Assembly: GCA_036382855.1 (NCBI GenBank)
Contig: DASVPO010000017.1
Span: 1 to 64,000, forward strand
Direction of reading: 5' to 3'
From: DASVTR01 sp036382855
Lineage (GTDB): Bacteria > Acidobacteriota > Blastocatellia > Pyrinomonadales > Pyrinomonadaceae
Length of the DNA stretch: 64,000 nt
The translations under genes and the position numbers were made by a program. The notes under the pieces were generated by a model. That model ran no database searches. It saw only the letters and a program-made list of their open reading frames with translations, and was not told the DNA's origin. Below are positions 1 to 10,575 of the stretch, in pieces (positions within the stretch are counted from its first letter, which is position 1; every line of letters begins with the position of its first letter).

Positions 1-156
1 ATCAATGGAATCGAAGGCGCGGACCGTAATCCGAGGGTTATGCTTAGCCAGCACTTTGGTGATGGCGGCGGTTAAAGTGGTCTTGCCGTGGTCAACGTGG
101 CCGATGGTGCCGATGTTGACGTGCGGCTTCGACCTGTCAAACTTTTCCTTGCTCAT
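1..156 (-). CDS. tuf: Elongation factor Tu, N-terminal part (cut by window edge)
   Basis: The reverse strand from 156 reads MSKEKFDRSKPHVNIG and continues through the P-loop GHVDHGKTT, the signature of EF-Tu, the GTPase that delivers aminoacyl-tRNA to the ribosome. Only 52 codons are inside the window and the frame is open to base 1. It lies 100 bases downstream of fusA in the same direction, the usual rpsL-rpsG-fusA-tuf order, so it is probably the last gene of the str operon. The spacer to fusA holds a period-7 inverted repeat. The identification is firm; the rest of the gene is not visible. Confidence 0.95.
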   Translation of the reverse strand, partial: MSKEKFDRSKPHVNIGTIGHVDHGKTTLTAAITKVLAKHNPRITVRAFDSID

Positions 157-181
157 CTGTTTATCTCTTGCTCCTCAATAA

Positions 182-246
182 ATAGGTGATGTGTTGATGG
201 GTGATGGGTGACAGGAAAGAGTGTGTCTCTTATCACGTATCACCTA
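182..246. repeat. Period-7 inverted repeat between fusA and tuf
   Basis: The left arm is built of GGTGATG-like units (GGTGATG, TGTTGAT, GGGTGAT, GGGTGAC). The right arm has the complementary sense (ATCACCTAT, TGATCAC). ATAGGTGAT at 182-190 pairs exactly with ATCACCTAT at 238-246. It sits inside the str operon transcript. It belongs to the set of spacer repeats described under findings. Confidence 0.6.
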
Positions 247-256
247 TCGCTGATCA

Positions 257-2353
<2,097 letters not shown>

Positions 2354-2360
2354 TGCTTTA

Positions 2361-2435
2361 GTGATGAGTGATGAGTGATGAGTGATGAGCAGGAAAGAGT
2401 TTTTAACTCATTACTCATCACTCATTACTCATCAC
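2361..2435. repeat. Period-7 inverted repeat (GTGATGA family) between rpsG and fusA
   Basis: 2361-2389 is four consecutive GTGATGA units. 2406-2435 is the opposite-sense array of ATTACTC/ATCACTC units. The arms pair over about 29 bp with only G/A alternations, leaving a loop of about 16 bases. In the leftward transcript it lies between rpsG and fusA. It could be a processing or attenuation hairpin, but no function is proven. Confidence 0.85.
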
Positions 2436-2442
2436 TTCGTTA

Positions 2443-2913
2443 CTACCATTTGTAATGGGCGAAAGCCTTGTTGGCTTCGGCCATGCGGTGCGTGTCGTCC
2501 TTCTTCTTGACGGAGTTGCCGCGATTGTTCGCCGCATCGAGCAATTCTCCGGCGAGACGGTCAATCATCGTCTTCTCGCCGCGAGCGCGTGCATACTGCA
2601 CAATCCAGCGAATCGCCAGCGCGCCTCGCCGCTCCTGATGCACTTCGACGGGAACTTGATAGGTCGAACCGCCGACGCGGCGCGACTTGACTTCGACCGT
2701 CGGACGCACGTTGTCAATCGCGCGCTTGAAGACTTTCAAAGGCTCGTCGCCTGCCTTCTCGCCAATCTGCACGAGCGCGCTATAGAAAATCGTCTCGGCC
2801 GTGGATTTCTTGCCGCCCAGCATGATGCCGTTGATAAACTTCGTCACCAGCGGGCTGTTATAAACCGGGTCGGGCAAAACCTCGCGTCTTTCTGCAACTC
2901 TTCGTCTTGGCAT
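2443..2913 (-). CDS. rpsG: 30S ribosomal protein S7
   Basis: This is a 156-residue primary binder of the 16S rRNA 3' major domain. It starts MPRRRVAERREVLPDP and contains NSPLVTKFINGIMLGGKKS and the GGSTYQVPVEV segment typical of bacterial uS7. The length is standard. It lies between rpsL (upstream, 92-base spacer) and fusA (downstream, 89-base spacer). Both spacers carry period-7 inverted repeats, so the operon mRNA probably folds strongly at each junction. Confidence 0.98.
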   Translation of the reverse strand: MPRRRVAERREVLPDPVYNSPLVTKFINGIMLGGKKSTAETIFYSALVQIGEKAGDEPLKVFKRAIDNVRPTVEVKSRRVGGSTYQVPVEVHQERRGALAIRWIVQYARARGEKTMIDRLAGELLDAANNRGNSVKKKDDTHRMAEANKAFAHYKW

Positions 2914-2920
2914 AATCAGT

Positions 2921-2999
2921 AGTCAGTTTTCAGTAATAAGTTTTCAGTTTCAGAACTTGCGTTTCAGCTTTTCACTGAAACTCAAGATTGAAAACTGCA
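2921..2999. repeat. Period-7 inverted repeat (TTTTCAG family) between rpsL and rpsG
   Basis: The left arm reads GTTTTCA-GTAATAA-GTTTTCA-GTTTCAG in exact 7-base register. The right arm contains the complementary CACTGAAA and TGAAAACTG. CAGTTTTCA at 2924-2932 pairs exactly with TGAAAACTG at 2989-2997. The pairing is imperfect overall, but the family matches the array at 21238-21300. Confidence 0.65.
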
Positions 3000-3005
3000 A
3001 ACTAT

Positions 3006-3413
<408 letters not shown>

Positions 3414-4030
3414 TGCTCGTTAATCCTCTGCTGATGAATCGCGCTTTGAGCTTGCTAAAGCGCAAAAAGGTGCTCAACCTGCCTCTTTCCGAAACTCGTT
3501 CGGCAGTCAGCGCAGGTGGGCTGTCCTGTAAGAAAAGTTGTGATTGAGGGATGTTCTGGTTACAAAAACGGGCGCGGATACTGGCTTCCCCCAGAAGCCG
3601 GAACTTTTCTGTGGCGTCGCAACTACTGGAAACGGAGCGACCATCGGATTGCTCCAATGCCGCACGCAAACACGCGCTCAACCGCTGGAACGATTATTCA
3701 ACTTTACTGCGAAGAATAATCGCTTGCGTGAGCCTTTACGCCACAATATTTGTCAAACGACTGCTCGAAAACGCGCGAGCCAGCCGGGCAACGCCTCCGC
3801 ACCGACCAAAACCACCCGGACGTTGCACTATTGGATTCAGACTGTTAGTCCGAAACGAGAGACTATACGGATTTCGAGCCTCCCTGTCAAGCCGCCCGCG
3901 GCCCATTTGGGCAGTACATTTTCCGGCGCTCACAAAGCGATTCTCCAGCCTGTAGAAAATTTGCTGTATTCTTGCAACGGATGCAGGTATGATGGCGCAT
4001 GTTACAGGGCGATAAGGAGTTGCTTTGCGT
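3414..4030. other. Non-coding stretch upstream of the str operon
   Basis: About 600 bases lie between divergent rpsL and a small membrane-protein gene. Overlapping short frames on both strands have no protein-like character. On the minus strand a perfect TTGACA (complement of 3751-3756) is present, but no good -10 follows at 16-18 bases, so no promoter is assigned. A TATGAT at 3988-3993 could be the -10 for the rightward gene. No tRNA or other RNA gene was recognised. Confidence 0.5.
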
Positions 4031-4225
4031 ATGAACTTACCACATCAGGTCAAGGAACGCCCGCATCTGGCACTTGCAACACTCGTCTACTTCATGGTTG
4101 CTCTGACCGTTCTAACTCTCGTGCTCTTAGGCAGGACAGGAATCCTTGAGTATACGTCTGGCCTTATAGGCGTAGGACTCTGGCTAATTGTCGAGGTTCG
4201 GACTAAAAAGCGACCCGGACAATAG
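4031..4225 (+). CDS. Small two-helix membrane protein, unknown function
   Basis: This predicted 64-residue protein has two hydrophobic segments (about residues 14-34 and 39-54), a short loop and a basic tail (RTKKRPGQ). AAGGAG at 4014-4019 sits 11 bases before ATG 4031; a TTG at 4025 in the same frame is an alternative. Nothing follows for 260 bases, so it is probably monocistronic. I recognise no family. The hydrophobicity pattern and the ribosome-binding site support a real gene, but it could be spurious. Confidence 0.5.
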   Translation: MNLPHQVKERPHLALATLVYFMVALTVLTLVLLGRTGILEYTSGLIGVGLWLIVEVRTKKRPGQ

Positions 4226-4488
4226 ATTATTAACCCACCACAGCGCTTCATTTCCGAGCAAAATTCCATCTCAGCAAATCACCCACAGTAAAGACTAAGC
4301 CGGAGGAACGGTCAGCTCCGAGCTACCGAGAGTTTATCTGTCATCCATCGTCTGCCGCATTGCAGTTGGATTCCTCCCGGCGCGCTGTGGCTCTTCAGTT
4401 AATGCTGGAAACCCTCTGGAATCTCTTTTGCTTATCATATTGCTCTCTCCTCTGTCGTGTTCTATTTGCAATCAGCCGGGAGAATTAG

Positions 4489-5343
4489 ATGGAAGAGAAA
4501 GAGCCTTTTACCTCAGTAAATCACTCAACAAGGACCCAGCCGGTTGATGCCGAACGGACAATGGCGACGCCTCATTTTGATGCGGCAGCCGTTAGGCAGG
4601 CGCGTCCGGCCGTCCCGCTGGCAGAGATTCGGGCCCGCCGCACGTGGCCCGTAGCGTTGATCGTACTGGCCGTGCTGGCCGGATTGGCTGGCGGCGTCAT
4701 TGGCGGCGTCCTCTCGACAGGCTTTTTCAGATCAGACAGTTCTCAGCCTGCCGCGCAGCAGGTTTCAGAGCAACCCGTAGCAACGGCGACTGACGACTCG
4801 GCAGACAAGGCCGTCGCTCTTCCGACTGTTTCCGAGCCAGACCAAGCGGAGCAAACGCTTGTTTCAACTGCGCAGGAAACGCCCGCCGCGCGTGGCCTGG
4901 AGAAATCGGGCGACGAGCTAATGCAGAGGGCTGAAGAAGAAGGTTCACGCAGAGAAGCTTCGAGCGAGACAAACGCTGCGTTGCGTGCGGCGCTCAGCGA
5001 GTGGTTGGCGGCCACGAACGCGCGCGACCTAAGCCGCCAGTTGAGCTTTTATCGCCCGACGATGAATGCCTTTTACAGGCGGCGCAATGCTTCGGTCGAA
5101 GAAGTCCGCGCGGACCGTGCGCGCGTCTTCGAGCGTGCGGATTCAATCAAGGTGCAGGCGATGTCTCCGAGCATACAGGTCAGCCCCGACGGGCAGACGG
5201 CGACGATGCGTTTTCGCAAGCGCTACAGCATTGCAGGCGGCGGCGAAGACCGTTCAGGCGAGGTCGTGCAGGAATTGCGCTGGCAGCGCATCGGCGGCAA
5301 GTGGAGAATCACGAGCGAGCGCGACCTGAGAGTTGTCAACTAA
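4489..5343 (+). CDS. Membrane-anchored protein with C-terminal NTF2/SnoaL-like domain
   Basis: This 284-residue protein has a hydrophilic cytoplasmic N-terminus (about 1-52) and one transmembrane helix (about 54-76, Gly/Ala/Leu-rich with a GG..GG pattern). An Ala/Glu/Gln-rich linker follows, then a C-terminal domain of about 120 residues (LSEWLAATNARDLSRQLSFY ... WRITSERD). That domain has the helix-then-curved-sheet pattern of NTF2-like/DUF4440-type domains. The ATG at 4489 is preceded by GGGAG. It converges on queA, leaving only 9 bases. NTF2-like domains bind small molecules or act as structural modules, and no ligand can be inferred. Membership is judged from pattern only. Confidence 0.75.
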   Translation: MEEKEPFTSVNHSTRTQPVDAERTMATPHFDAAAVRQARPAVPLAEIRARRTWPVALIVLAVLAGLAGGVIGGVLSTGFFRSDSSQPAAQQVSEQPVATATDDSADKAVALPTVSEPDQAEQTLVSTAQETPAARGLEKSGDELMQRAEEEGSRREASSETNAALRAALSEWLAATNARDLSRQLSFYRPTMNAFYRRRNASVEEVRADRARVFERADSIKVQAMSPSIQVSPDGQTATMRFRKRYSIAGGGEDRSGEVVQELRWQRIGGKWRITSERDLRVVN

Positions 5344-5352
5344 GCTTCGCTC

Positions 5353-6402
5353 TTAAACTATCAGGTTCAAATCACCAAATTCGTGCCACAAGTAACGTAG
5401 GCGAACGGCCTCTTCGTAGGCGTCGCGAATCTGCGCTGGCGGGAGAAACGCTGTCAACAAATCTAGGTGGCTTGCTTCCGGCTCATGCAGGCCGGTCAGT
5501 AGGCCGTCAACGGCCTTGAGTTGATGATGGGCCGTGATGCGCAAGCGCGTGTAGCCGTGTCCCGGCTTGATTCGTCCTCCCGCATCCGCGACAGATTCGA
5601 GCGCACGCACTACCGTTGTCCCGACTGCGACGACACGCCCTCCCTGCTCGCGTTTCCTGTTAATCTTTTCGGCGGCAGCCTCAGTGATAAAATACTCTTC
5701 CTCGGAAGCAAGGTGTTCCGCATCGAGTTCGTCATCCATGTAAGAAGAGAGTCCTGTGTGGAGCACGATGTGGGCCGTCTCTATCCCCTGCCGCTGAAGG
5801 TCGAAGAGCAGCCGCCACGTGAAAGCGCGTCCGGCCGAGGGCATCTCTGCCGAGCCGGGTTCGCGCGCATAGACGGTCTGGTAGTAGTCGAGATTCCAGG
5901 GCGCGGAGACATACTCATAACGAATGGGCCGCCCGAGCCTGTAAAGCAGGTTCACTAGTTCAGCGCCGGACTTCGAGAAGCGCATACGCCAGAGACGCGG
6001 AATACGCTCGTCGCGTTTTTCGACAGCGCCCGTCAGGCCCTCGCCGAAGTTAATCTGCATTCCTTCACGCAACCCGCACGAGAAAGGGTCGCCGCGCTGG
6101 CAAAGCAGGAGCGCCAGCCACGCGTCGTCTGGCAGATGCTCGGCCAGCCTAATCTCTATGCACGGCCCTGCGGGCGCGGCGCAGCCTTCGAGCGAAGCTG
6201 GCAGCGTGCGGCTCGTGTTGAAGACCAGCAGGTCGCCTGCGCGCAGGAATTGGCCCAGAGCATCGAAGCGCGCGTGTTGGACGCTTCCGTCCGCGCGATT
6301 AATAACCATCAACCGCACGTGGTCGCGCGCCAGCCCGCGCCTTTCCGGCGGCTCTTTGGCTGACAACTCCGGCGGCAATGTAAAACTAAACGGCGTCGGC
6401 AT
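5353..6402 (-). CDS. queA: S-adenosylmethionine:tRNA ribosyltransferase-isomerase (QueA)
   Basis: QueA transfers and isomerises the ribose of SAM onto 7-aminomethyl-7-deazaguanine in tRNA, giving epoxyqueuosine. Recognisable segments are the N-terminal FTLPPELSA, the DLLVFNTSRTLPAS block, the GRPIRYEYV segment, HIVLHTGLSSY, and the C-terminal GLHEPEASHLDLLTAF and EAVRLRYLWHEFGD. The frame opens at 6447, but the first 15 codons there come from a spacer repeat. The family N-terminus begins at the ATG 6402, giving 349 residues. Other queuosine genes are not adjacent. Confidence 0.93.
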   Translation of the reverse strand: MPTPFSFTLPPELSAKEPPERRGLARDHVRLMVINRADGSVQHARFDALGQFLRAGDLLVFNTSRTLPASLEGCAAPAGPCIEIRLAEHLPDDAWLALLLCQRGDPFSCGLREGMQINFGEGLTGAVEKRDERIPRLWRMRFSKSGAELVNLLYRLGRPIRYEYVSAPWNLDYYQTVYAREPGSAEMPSAGRAFTWRLLFDLQRQGIETAHIVLHTGLSSYMDDELDAEHLASEEEYFITEAAAEKINRKREQGGRVVAVGTTVVRALESVADAGGRIKPGHGYTRLRITAHHQLKAVDGLLTGLHEPEASHLDLLTAFLPPAQIRDAYEEAVRLRYLWHEFGDLNLIV

Positions 6403-6420
6403 AACGAAAGTATGAACACG

Positions 6421-6526
6421 GAACGATGAACGCGGAATGATAAGCAACGAACGATAAGCGATGAATGCTGAAGCAACGAGCTTTTGCTCTCACTTCATCG
6501 TTCATCGTTCCGCGTTCATCGTTTCC
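6421..6526. repeat. Period-7 inverted repeat (ACGATGA family) between the SDR gene and queA
   Basis: The left arm reads GAACGAT-GAACGCG-GAATGAT-AAGCAAC-GAACGAT-AAGCGAT in 7-base register. The right arm (6493-6524) has the reverse sense. 6421-6436 pairs exactly with 6509-6524. The right arm runs into the SDR gene, whose last codons (ETMNAER, stop at 6502) are repeat sequence. Confidence 0.85.
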
Positions 6527-7269
6527 TCCGTCCGTCCCCAGTTTTCTTCCTGCGCCTGGAATCTTTGTCCTGTCACGTCGCGCGATTCGTCGGAGGCCAG
6601 ATAGATGAAGACTTCTGTAACGTCCGACGGGTTGGCCCACTGCTCGGGGTCTTCTTCTGGTTCGGCGGCGCGGTGCATGGCGGTGTTCATCTCGCCGGGG
6701 TCAACCCAGTTAACGCGCACGGGGCTGTCTTCGAGTTCTGCGGCCCACGTTTGCGACATTCCTTCGAGGCCAAACTTGGAGATGCCGTAAGCGCCCCAGC
6801 CCGGATAGCCTGTCTGTCCTGCATCCGACGTGACGTTGATAATCGAACCGCCGCGCTCAATCATCGCGGGCAGCACCTTCTTAATCAGTAGAAACGGCGC
6901 GAGCAGATTAACCTTCAGCACGCTCTGGAAATCCTCAAGCGGGTAATCGAGCAGATACGGCAGAGGCGTTGGGCCAATCAGCGAAGCGTTGTTGACCAGC
7001 ACGTCCAGTTGGCCGCCAAACTCCGTCAGGGTCGTGGCGACGACGCGCTCAATCTCTTCCTGCCGCGCGAGGTCTGCGCCAACGGGCAGCACGCGCACAC
7101 CGGGCGCAACCTTGCGCACCTCTTCGCGCACTTCTTCAAGCGCCTCCGCGCCTCTCGCGACGATACTAATTCCCGCCGCACCCTCGCGCGCGTAATCAAT
7201 CGCCAACTGGCGACCTAAACCCTGCGACGCTCCCGTAATCAAAATGAACTTGCCTTCGAGTCTCTTCAT
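6502..7269 (-). CDS. Short-chain dehydrogenase/reductase
   Basis: This is a Rossmann-fold NAD(P)-dependent oxidoreductase of about 255 residues. It has the cofactor motif TGASQGLGRQ near the N-terminus, NNAS after strand 4, and a catalytic Ser/Tyr/Lys set (INVTSDAG ... YGISK). Classical SDRs use these residues to oxidise or reduce alcohol and keto groups; the substrate cannot be predicted here. The frame opens at 7311, but the domain starts at ATG 7269 (MKRLEGKFILITG). Its last seven codons are supplied by the adjoining repeat arm, so the C-terminus has been altered by repeat sequence. Function is assigned at superfamily level only. Confidence 0.92.
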   Translation of the reverse strand: MKRLEGKFILITGASQGLGRQLAIDYAREGAAGISIVARGAEALEEVREEVRKVAPGVRVLPVGADLARQEEIERVVATTLTEFGGQLDVLVNNASLIGPTPLPYLLDYPLEDFQSVLKVNLLAPFLLIKKVLPAMIERGGSIINVTSDAGQTGYPGWGAYGISKFGLEGMSQTWAAELEDSPVRVNWVDPGEMNTAMHRAAEPEEDPEQWANPSDVTEVFIYLASDESRDVTGQRFQAQEENWGRTEETMNAER

Positions 7270-7341
7270 CACCTTAACCTCGATAACCTGAATTGAAAGA
7301 TTCGCTAACACGGCTAGAGAGCATTTGTCGGTCGTTAGTAT

Positions 7342-7376
7342 AAAAAAACCGGCGAGGCTTGGAAACCTGCGCCGGT
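7342..7376 (-). terminator. Rho-independent terminator of the 7413-8129 gene
   Basis: On the minus strand a hairpin (ACCGGCGCAGG / CCTCGCCGGT, one bulged base, complement of 7348-7376) is followed directly by seven U (complement of A 7342-7348). It sits 37 bases past the stop codon of the leftward gene. Confidence 0.85.
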
Positions 7377-7412
7377 CTTGAATGAGAGTGATGCTGATTG
7401 TTTCCGTCCGCT

Positions 7413-8129
7413 TTAAGAGTCTTCGGAGAGAGCGGCCGTGAGCTCATCGGCCATCCGTTTCGCGGTTCGCTCGGCGGCGGCATCCGGCAGAGCGTTGATG
7501 AGCGACTGCAAGCGTGCGCTGGCTTCGCGTGCTTCCTGAAGCGATTCCTGATAGAGCTTGCGGTTGTTTGCAAGTTCCTCCGGGCCGCCAAATTCCAGCT
7601 TGGGCATACGCGACCAGCGAGCCAACAATGCACGCGCGCTCCTGACGCTCGCGTTGGCGCGGCGACGCAGCAACGGCTGCTTGCGCTCAGGCAGAGCAAG
7701 TGCACTGATAATCGTCGCCATGTAGTCTTCGCGCTCCGCGTAAGCGCCGACGCTCGCCAAGCCCCACATCGTTCCGCCGCCTGCTTCGACGTAGCGCATG
7801 TTCCATGCTGCGTTGCCGAGCTTGCCGAGCGCTTCGCGCACTTCGTCTGCCTGCCTGCGCTTCTCATCGCTTAAGCGGCGCGCCTGCGCGTCGTTGGCCG
7901 CGCGTTTGCAGTCTGCGTAATAGCCGAACGCTTCCTTCTGCCCGTAAGTTGAATAGTCCTGCGTCTTCTCGCCGTAAGCGTTTATAAACCGGCTCTGGCC
8001 CATTCTTAAGACCTGCTGGCACGGCGGCCTGTAGTTTGTTGGCCGGTCGTTATCCTGCGCGTGGGCATGTGCGGCAAAGGCGAGCATGAATAGCATGAGG
8101 AACATTAATCTCAGGGTCAGTGTGCACAT
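7413..8129 (-). CDS. Secreted protein of unknown function
   Basis: This 238-residue product has a clear Sec signal peptide (hydrophobic residues 7-20, AHAHAQ cleavage area near 24). The mature part is charged and probably helical, with many Arg/Glu/Ala (for example RRLSDEKRRQADEVREALGKLG and QEAREASARLQSLI). Several starts are possible at the N-terminus (residues 1, 9, 12). A strong terminator lies just after the stop, and upstream is a 300-base spacer with a possible promoter. I recognise no domain. It is probably periplasmic and monocistronic. Confidence 0.75.
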   Translation of the reverse strand: MCTLTLRLMFLMLFMLAFAAHAHAQDNDRPTNYRPPCQQVLRMGQSRFINAYGEKTQDYSTYGQKEAFGYYADCKRAANDAQARRLSDEKRRQADEVREALGKLGNAAWNMRYVEAGGGTMWGLASVGAYAEREDYMATIISALALPERKQPLLRRRANASVRSARALLARWSRMPKLEFGGPEELANNRKLYQESLQEAREASARLQSLINALPDAAAERTAKRMADELTAALSEDS

Positions 8130-8429
8130 TGTTCGTTACCTCTATTGTCGTAAACTTTCCAAAACTCTCCGGGCGCGGTCGTATGAAATCGGTGTCAATA
8201 ATATACTCCGGCGAGGAGATGCGATAAACGCGCCGGGAATATTTCACGGCCCGGCCGGTTGGATGACGGAGGGCGTGTGCGTGCTTTGCTGAGTTTGCCG
8301 TGGGTGGCCGCTGTTTGTGTTCAGTTCGAGAATGAAGGCGCAGCTTGTATTGCTCGTCGGAGCGCGTGTTAATCTATGCGGCTAACGAGCCAGCGGGGGA
8401 GAGTTAACTTTACCCGAAAGAAGAGAGTA
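8130..8429. other. Divergent intergenic region
   Basis: 300 bases lie between a leftward secreted-protein gene and a rightward NHL-protein gene. A minus-strand TATATT (complement of 8200-8205) with a weak TTTATC 17 bases upstream is a possible promoter for the leftward gene. No repeat or RNA element was recognised. Confidence 0.35.
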
Positions 8430-9827
8430 ATGCCGCAACCCTTTAAGTGTCCTTCGTGTGGCGGGCCGCTCCAGTACGACGGCGGCGACATCACAATCCG
8501 CTGCCACTATTGCACCAACTCCGTCATCGTCCCGGAAGAATTGCGCGCTGCTGGCCCTGCCTTCAACGCGCAGCCCGCGCCGCTGCCCGCCCAACTACAC
8601 AATCTATCGGAAATCGGTCGGCTGATTCGCGGCGGCAACAAGATTGCCGCTATCAAGCTCTACCGCGAAACCTTCGGCACGGGACTCAAGGAAGCAAAAG
8701 ATGCCGTGGAGAATCTGGCGGCAGGCAGGCCCGTCGAGATTTCACAAATCGTCGGCACGAGCGGCCACGCTCACTTCGACCCGCGACAAATACCAAACTG
8801 GCCCACGCCCGAAGTCGTAGCCACGGCGACGAAGAAAGGCTGTTCCGTGCTGGCGCTGGGCATCGCGGCTATCGTCATAGTCACACTTTCCGCCGTCGCT
8901 TTCAGCATCTACCTATCACAACGCAAGACTGCGGAAGACTCGACGACAACCACAACGAAGCAGAACGTTCCTTCTACTACGTCGCAGTCCAGAACTGCTA
9001 CGAGCGGGACGAAGACGACCACGCCTGAGTTTGCGAGTCTGGTCTTGCAGGCCGGCAGCGAGGGCATCGGCGCGGGCCAGTTTAAAGACTCGCGCAGCAT
9101 CGCCGTTGACGGGCAGGGACACATCTACATGGCGGAGTACACTGGCGGGCGTGTGCAGGTCTTCGACGCCGGAGGCGAGTTCATCACGCAGTGGATGGTT
9201 GATACGAAGATGCCGCTGCTGCAAATAGCGGCCGACAGGCAGGGCACAGTCTATGTCGTGCAGAAGTCGGACATCACGCGCTACGAGGGATTGACAGGCA
9301 AGGCTATCGGCAAAGTGCAACGCGCAGAGGGCAACGGCTATTACGACGACGTGTTTGTGACGCTCGATGGCGGGCTGGTCGCCGTCAATCGCGGCGAGGA
9401 CATCGTGACTATCAACGCTTCAGGACAAATCGTGCGGACGATTAAGTCTTCAATCAGCGAGCAAAGCGGCGACTCGGAATTGGCAGCACGCGTCGCGGCC
9501 GACGGCCTCGGCAACATCTACGCGCTCGGAAGATTCAACGAGGCTGTCTTCAAGTTTGGGCCCAACGGCAAATACATCACGCGCTTCGGCGGCAAAGGAG
9601 AAGAGCCGGGCCAGTTTCGCGCGCCGCACGCCATCACCGTTGACGGGCAGGGCCGCGTCTACGTCGCCGACATCAAAGGCATACAGGTCTTCGACGGAAA
9701 CGGCCGCTACATCGGCCTCTTCAAGCTGGAAAAAAACCTTGCCTTCGGAATGGTCTTCAACGACAAAAACGAACTCTTCGTCGCGGCGCGCACGCTCTTT
9801 TACAAGTTTGCCGTCAACAAACAATGA
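8430..9827 (+). CDS. Membrane protein: zinc ribbon, L7/L12 C-domain-like segment, TM helix, NHL beta-propeller
   Basis: The start is ATG 8430 (MPQPFKCPSCGG), with AAGAGAG upstream; the frame opens earlier at 8376. Four cysteines (CPSC ... CHYC, about residues 7-29) form a zinc ribbon. Residues about 60-105 (LIRGGNKIAAIKLYRETFGTG, then LKEAKDAVENLA) match the helix pattern of the ribosomal L7/L12 C-terminal domain. A transmembrane helix (about 145-168) and a Ser/Thr-rich linker follow. The rest is a propeller of NHL units (GQFKDSRSIAVDGQGHIYMA, GQFRAPHAITVDGQGRVYVA). The topology suggests the first two domains are cytoplasmic and the propeller is extracytoplasmic. Role unknown; possibly a sensor or scaffold. 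Confidence 0.85.
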   Translation: MPQPFKCPSCGGPLQYDGGDITIRCHYCTNSVIVPEELRAAGPAFNAQPAPLPAQLHNLSEIGRLIRGGNKIAAIKLYRETFGTGLKEAKDAVENLAAGRPVEISQIVGTSGHAHFDPRQIPNWPTPEVVATATKKGCSVLALGIAAIVIVTLSAVAFSIYLSQRKTAEDSTTTTTKQNVPSTTSQSRTATSGTKTTTPEFASLVLQAGSEGIGAGQFKDSRSIAVDGQGHIYMAEYTGGRVQVFDAGGEFITQWMVDTKMPLLQIAADRQGTVYVVQKSDITRYEGLTGKAIGKVQRAEGNGYYDDVFVTLDGGLVAVNRGEDIVTINASGQIVRTIKSSISEQSGDSELAARVAADGLGNIYALGRFNEAVFKFGPNGKYITRFGGKGEEPGQFRAPHAITVDGQGRVYVADIKGIQVFDGNGRYIGLFKLEKNLAFGMVFNDKNELFVAARTLFYKFAVNKQ

Positions 9828-9901
9828 TGCGATGCCGGCCCATAGAAACGCTGGCAGCAGAGAGAGAGACAAAAGCGTGCGGGCGCTAAAGGCTGCCTGC
9901 T

Positions 9902-10486
9902 TTAGTGCAGCATCGTCCCTTTCTTCGTTTCCGGCTTGCCCGTTCCTTCGTAAGGCGCGCTGCCGTTGGCCGCGCTGTAATAGGCGATGATGCGCTCGCG
10001 TATCTGCGCGGGCGTTAACCCCTGCTGCTTCTCCATCTGGTAGGCCATCAGCACTTCGTTAACGCAGACGGCGCAGTGTGCTCCGTGGTCGTCTTCAAAG
10101 CAACTGTGCAGGCTCTTGTGACCGAAGCCTTCATCGCAGTAGCAATAGCAGGGTAGCTGCGCGATGGTTTGCGGTATCTCTTTGACGGCCCTGTATGCCT
10201 CGCGTGTAGGGCCTGAAAACTGTTCGGGCGCAAGCGTCGGCCGCAGCAAGCCTGCGCTCGGTGGCGTCTTAAAATGCGCGGGCACGCGTCCCTCCGTCTC
10301 CATCTGTGAATGAGTTGAAGCGGGCGGCTGATACGGATTAACGGGCGACTGCTGCGCTGGCGACACGCGAACGGCAGGTCTGGTTTGAGCAGTCTGCGTC
10401 TGCTCGCGTCCGCCGCGCATCGCGATGACGACGCCGACCGCCACAGCTATCAAGGCCGGGATAATAAAGAGCACTTTCTTCTTCAT
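9902..10486 (-). CDS. CYCXC-family protein (PCYCYC motif), membrane-anchored
   Basis: This 194-residue protein has an N-terminal anchor or signal helix (about 5-23), a Pro/Gln-rich linker, and a Cys-rich domain. The domain holds PCYCYC (Cys 113, 115, 117), HSCFEDDHGAHCAVC (Cys 129, 138, 141) and a terminal helical part (LTPAQIRERIIAYYS). This matches the PCYCGC/CYCXC family, known as lipoproteins or selenoproteins of unknown function. The Cys/His spacing suggests metal or thiol chemistry outside the membrane. It is transcribed away from the copper-like genes at 10576-13077 but in the same direction, so a linked role is likely but unproven. Confidence 0.8.
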   Translation of the reverse strand: MKKKVLFIIPALIAVAVGVVIAMRGGREQTQTAQTRPAVRVSPAQQSPVNPYQPPASTHSQMETEGRVPAHFKTPPSAGLLRPTLAPEQFSGPTREAYRAVKEIPQTIAQLPCYCYCDEGFGHKSLHSCFEDDHGAHCAVCVNEVLMAYQMEKQQGLTPAQIRERIIAYYSAANGSAPYEGTGKPETKKGTMLH

Positions 10487-10575
10487 CGAAATTTACCTCT
10501 CATTTTATCGTGCGAGCGGGCGTGCTTCTTTTGGGCTGCCACCCGGCTCGCGCCGTAGATTATAGAACGCGCGAC

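Noticed and set aside
3751..3756. Consensus TTGACA on the minus strand as str-operon promoter
   Set aside because: No acceptable -10 hexamer lies 16-18 bases downstream.
3544..4149. 201-codon rightward frame upstream of the small membrane protein
   Set aside because: No domain, no ribosome-binding site, and it overlaps the better supported small gene in another frame.
6403..6447. Upstream start for queA at 6447
   Set aside because: The added 15 residues are encoded by spacer repeat sequence, and the family N-terminus starts at 6402.
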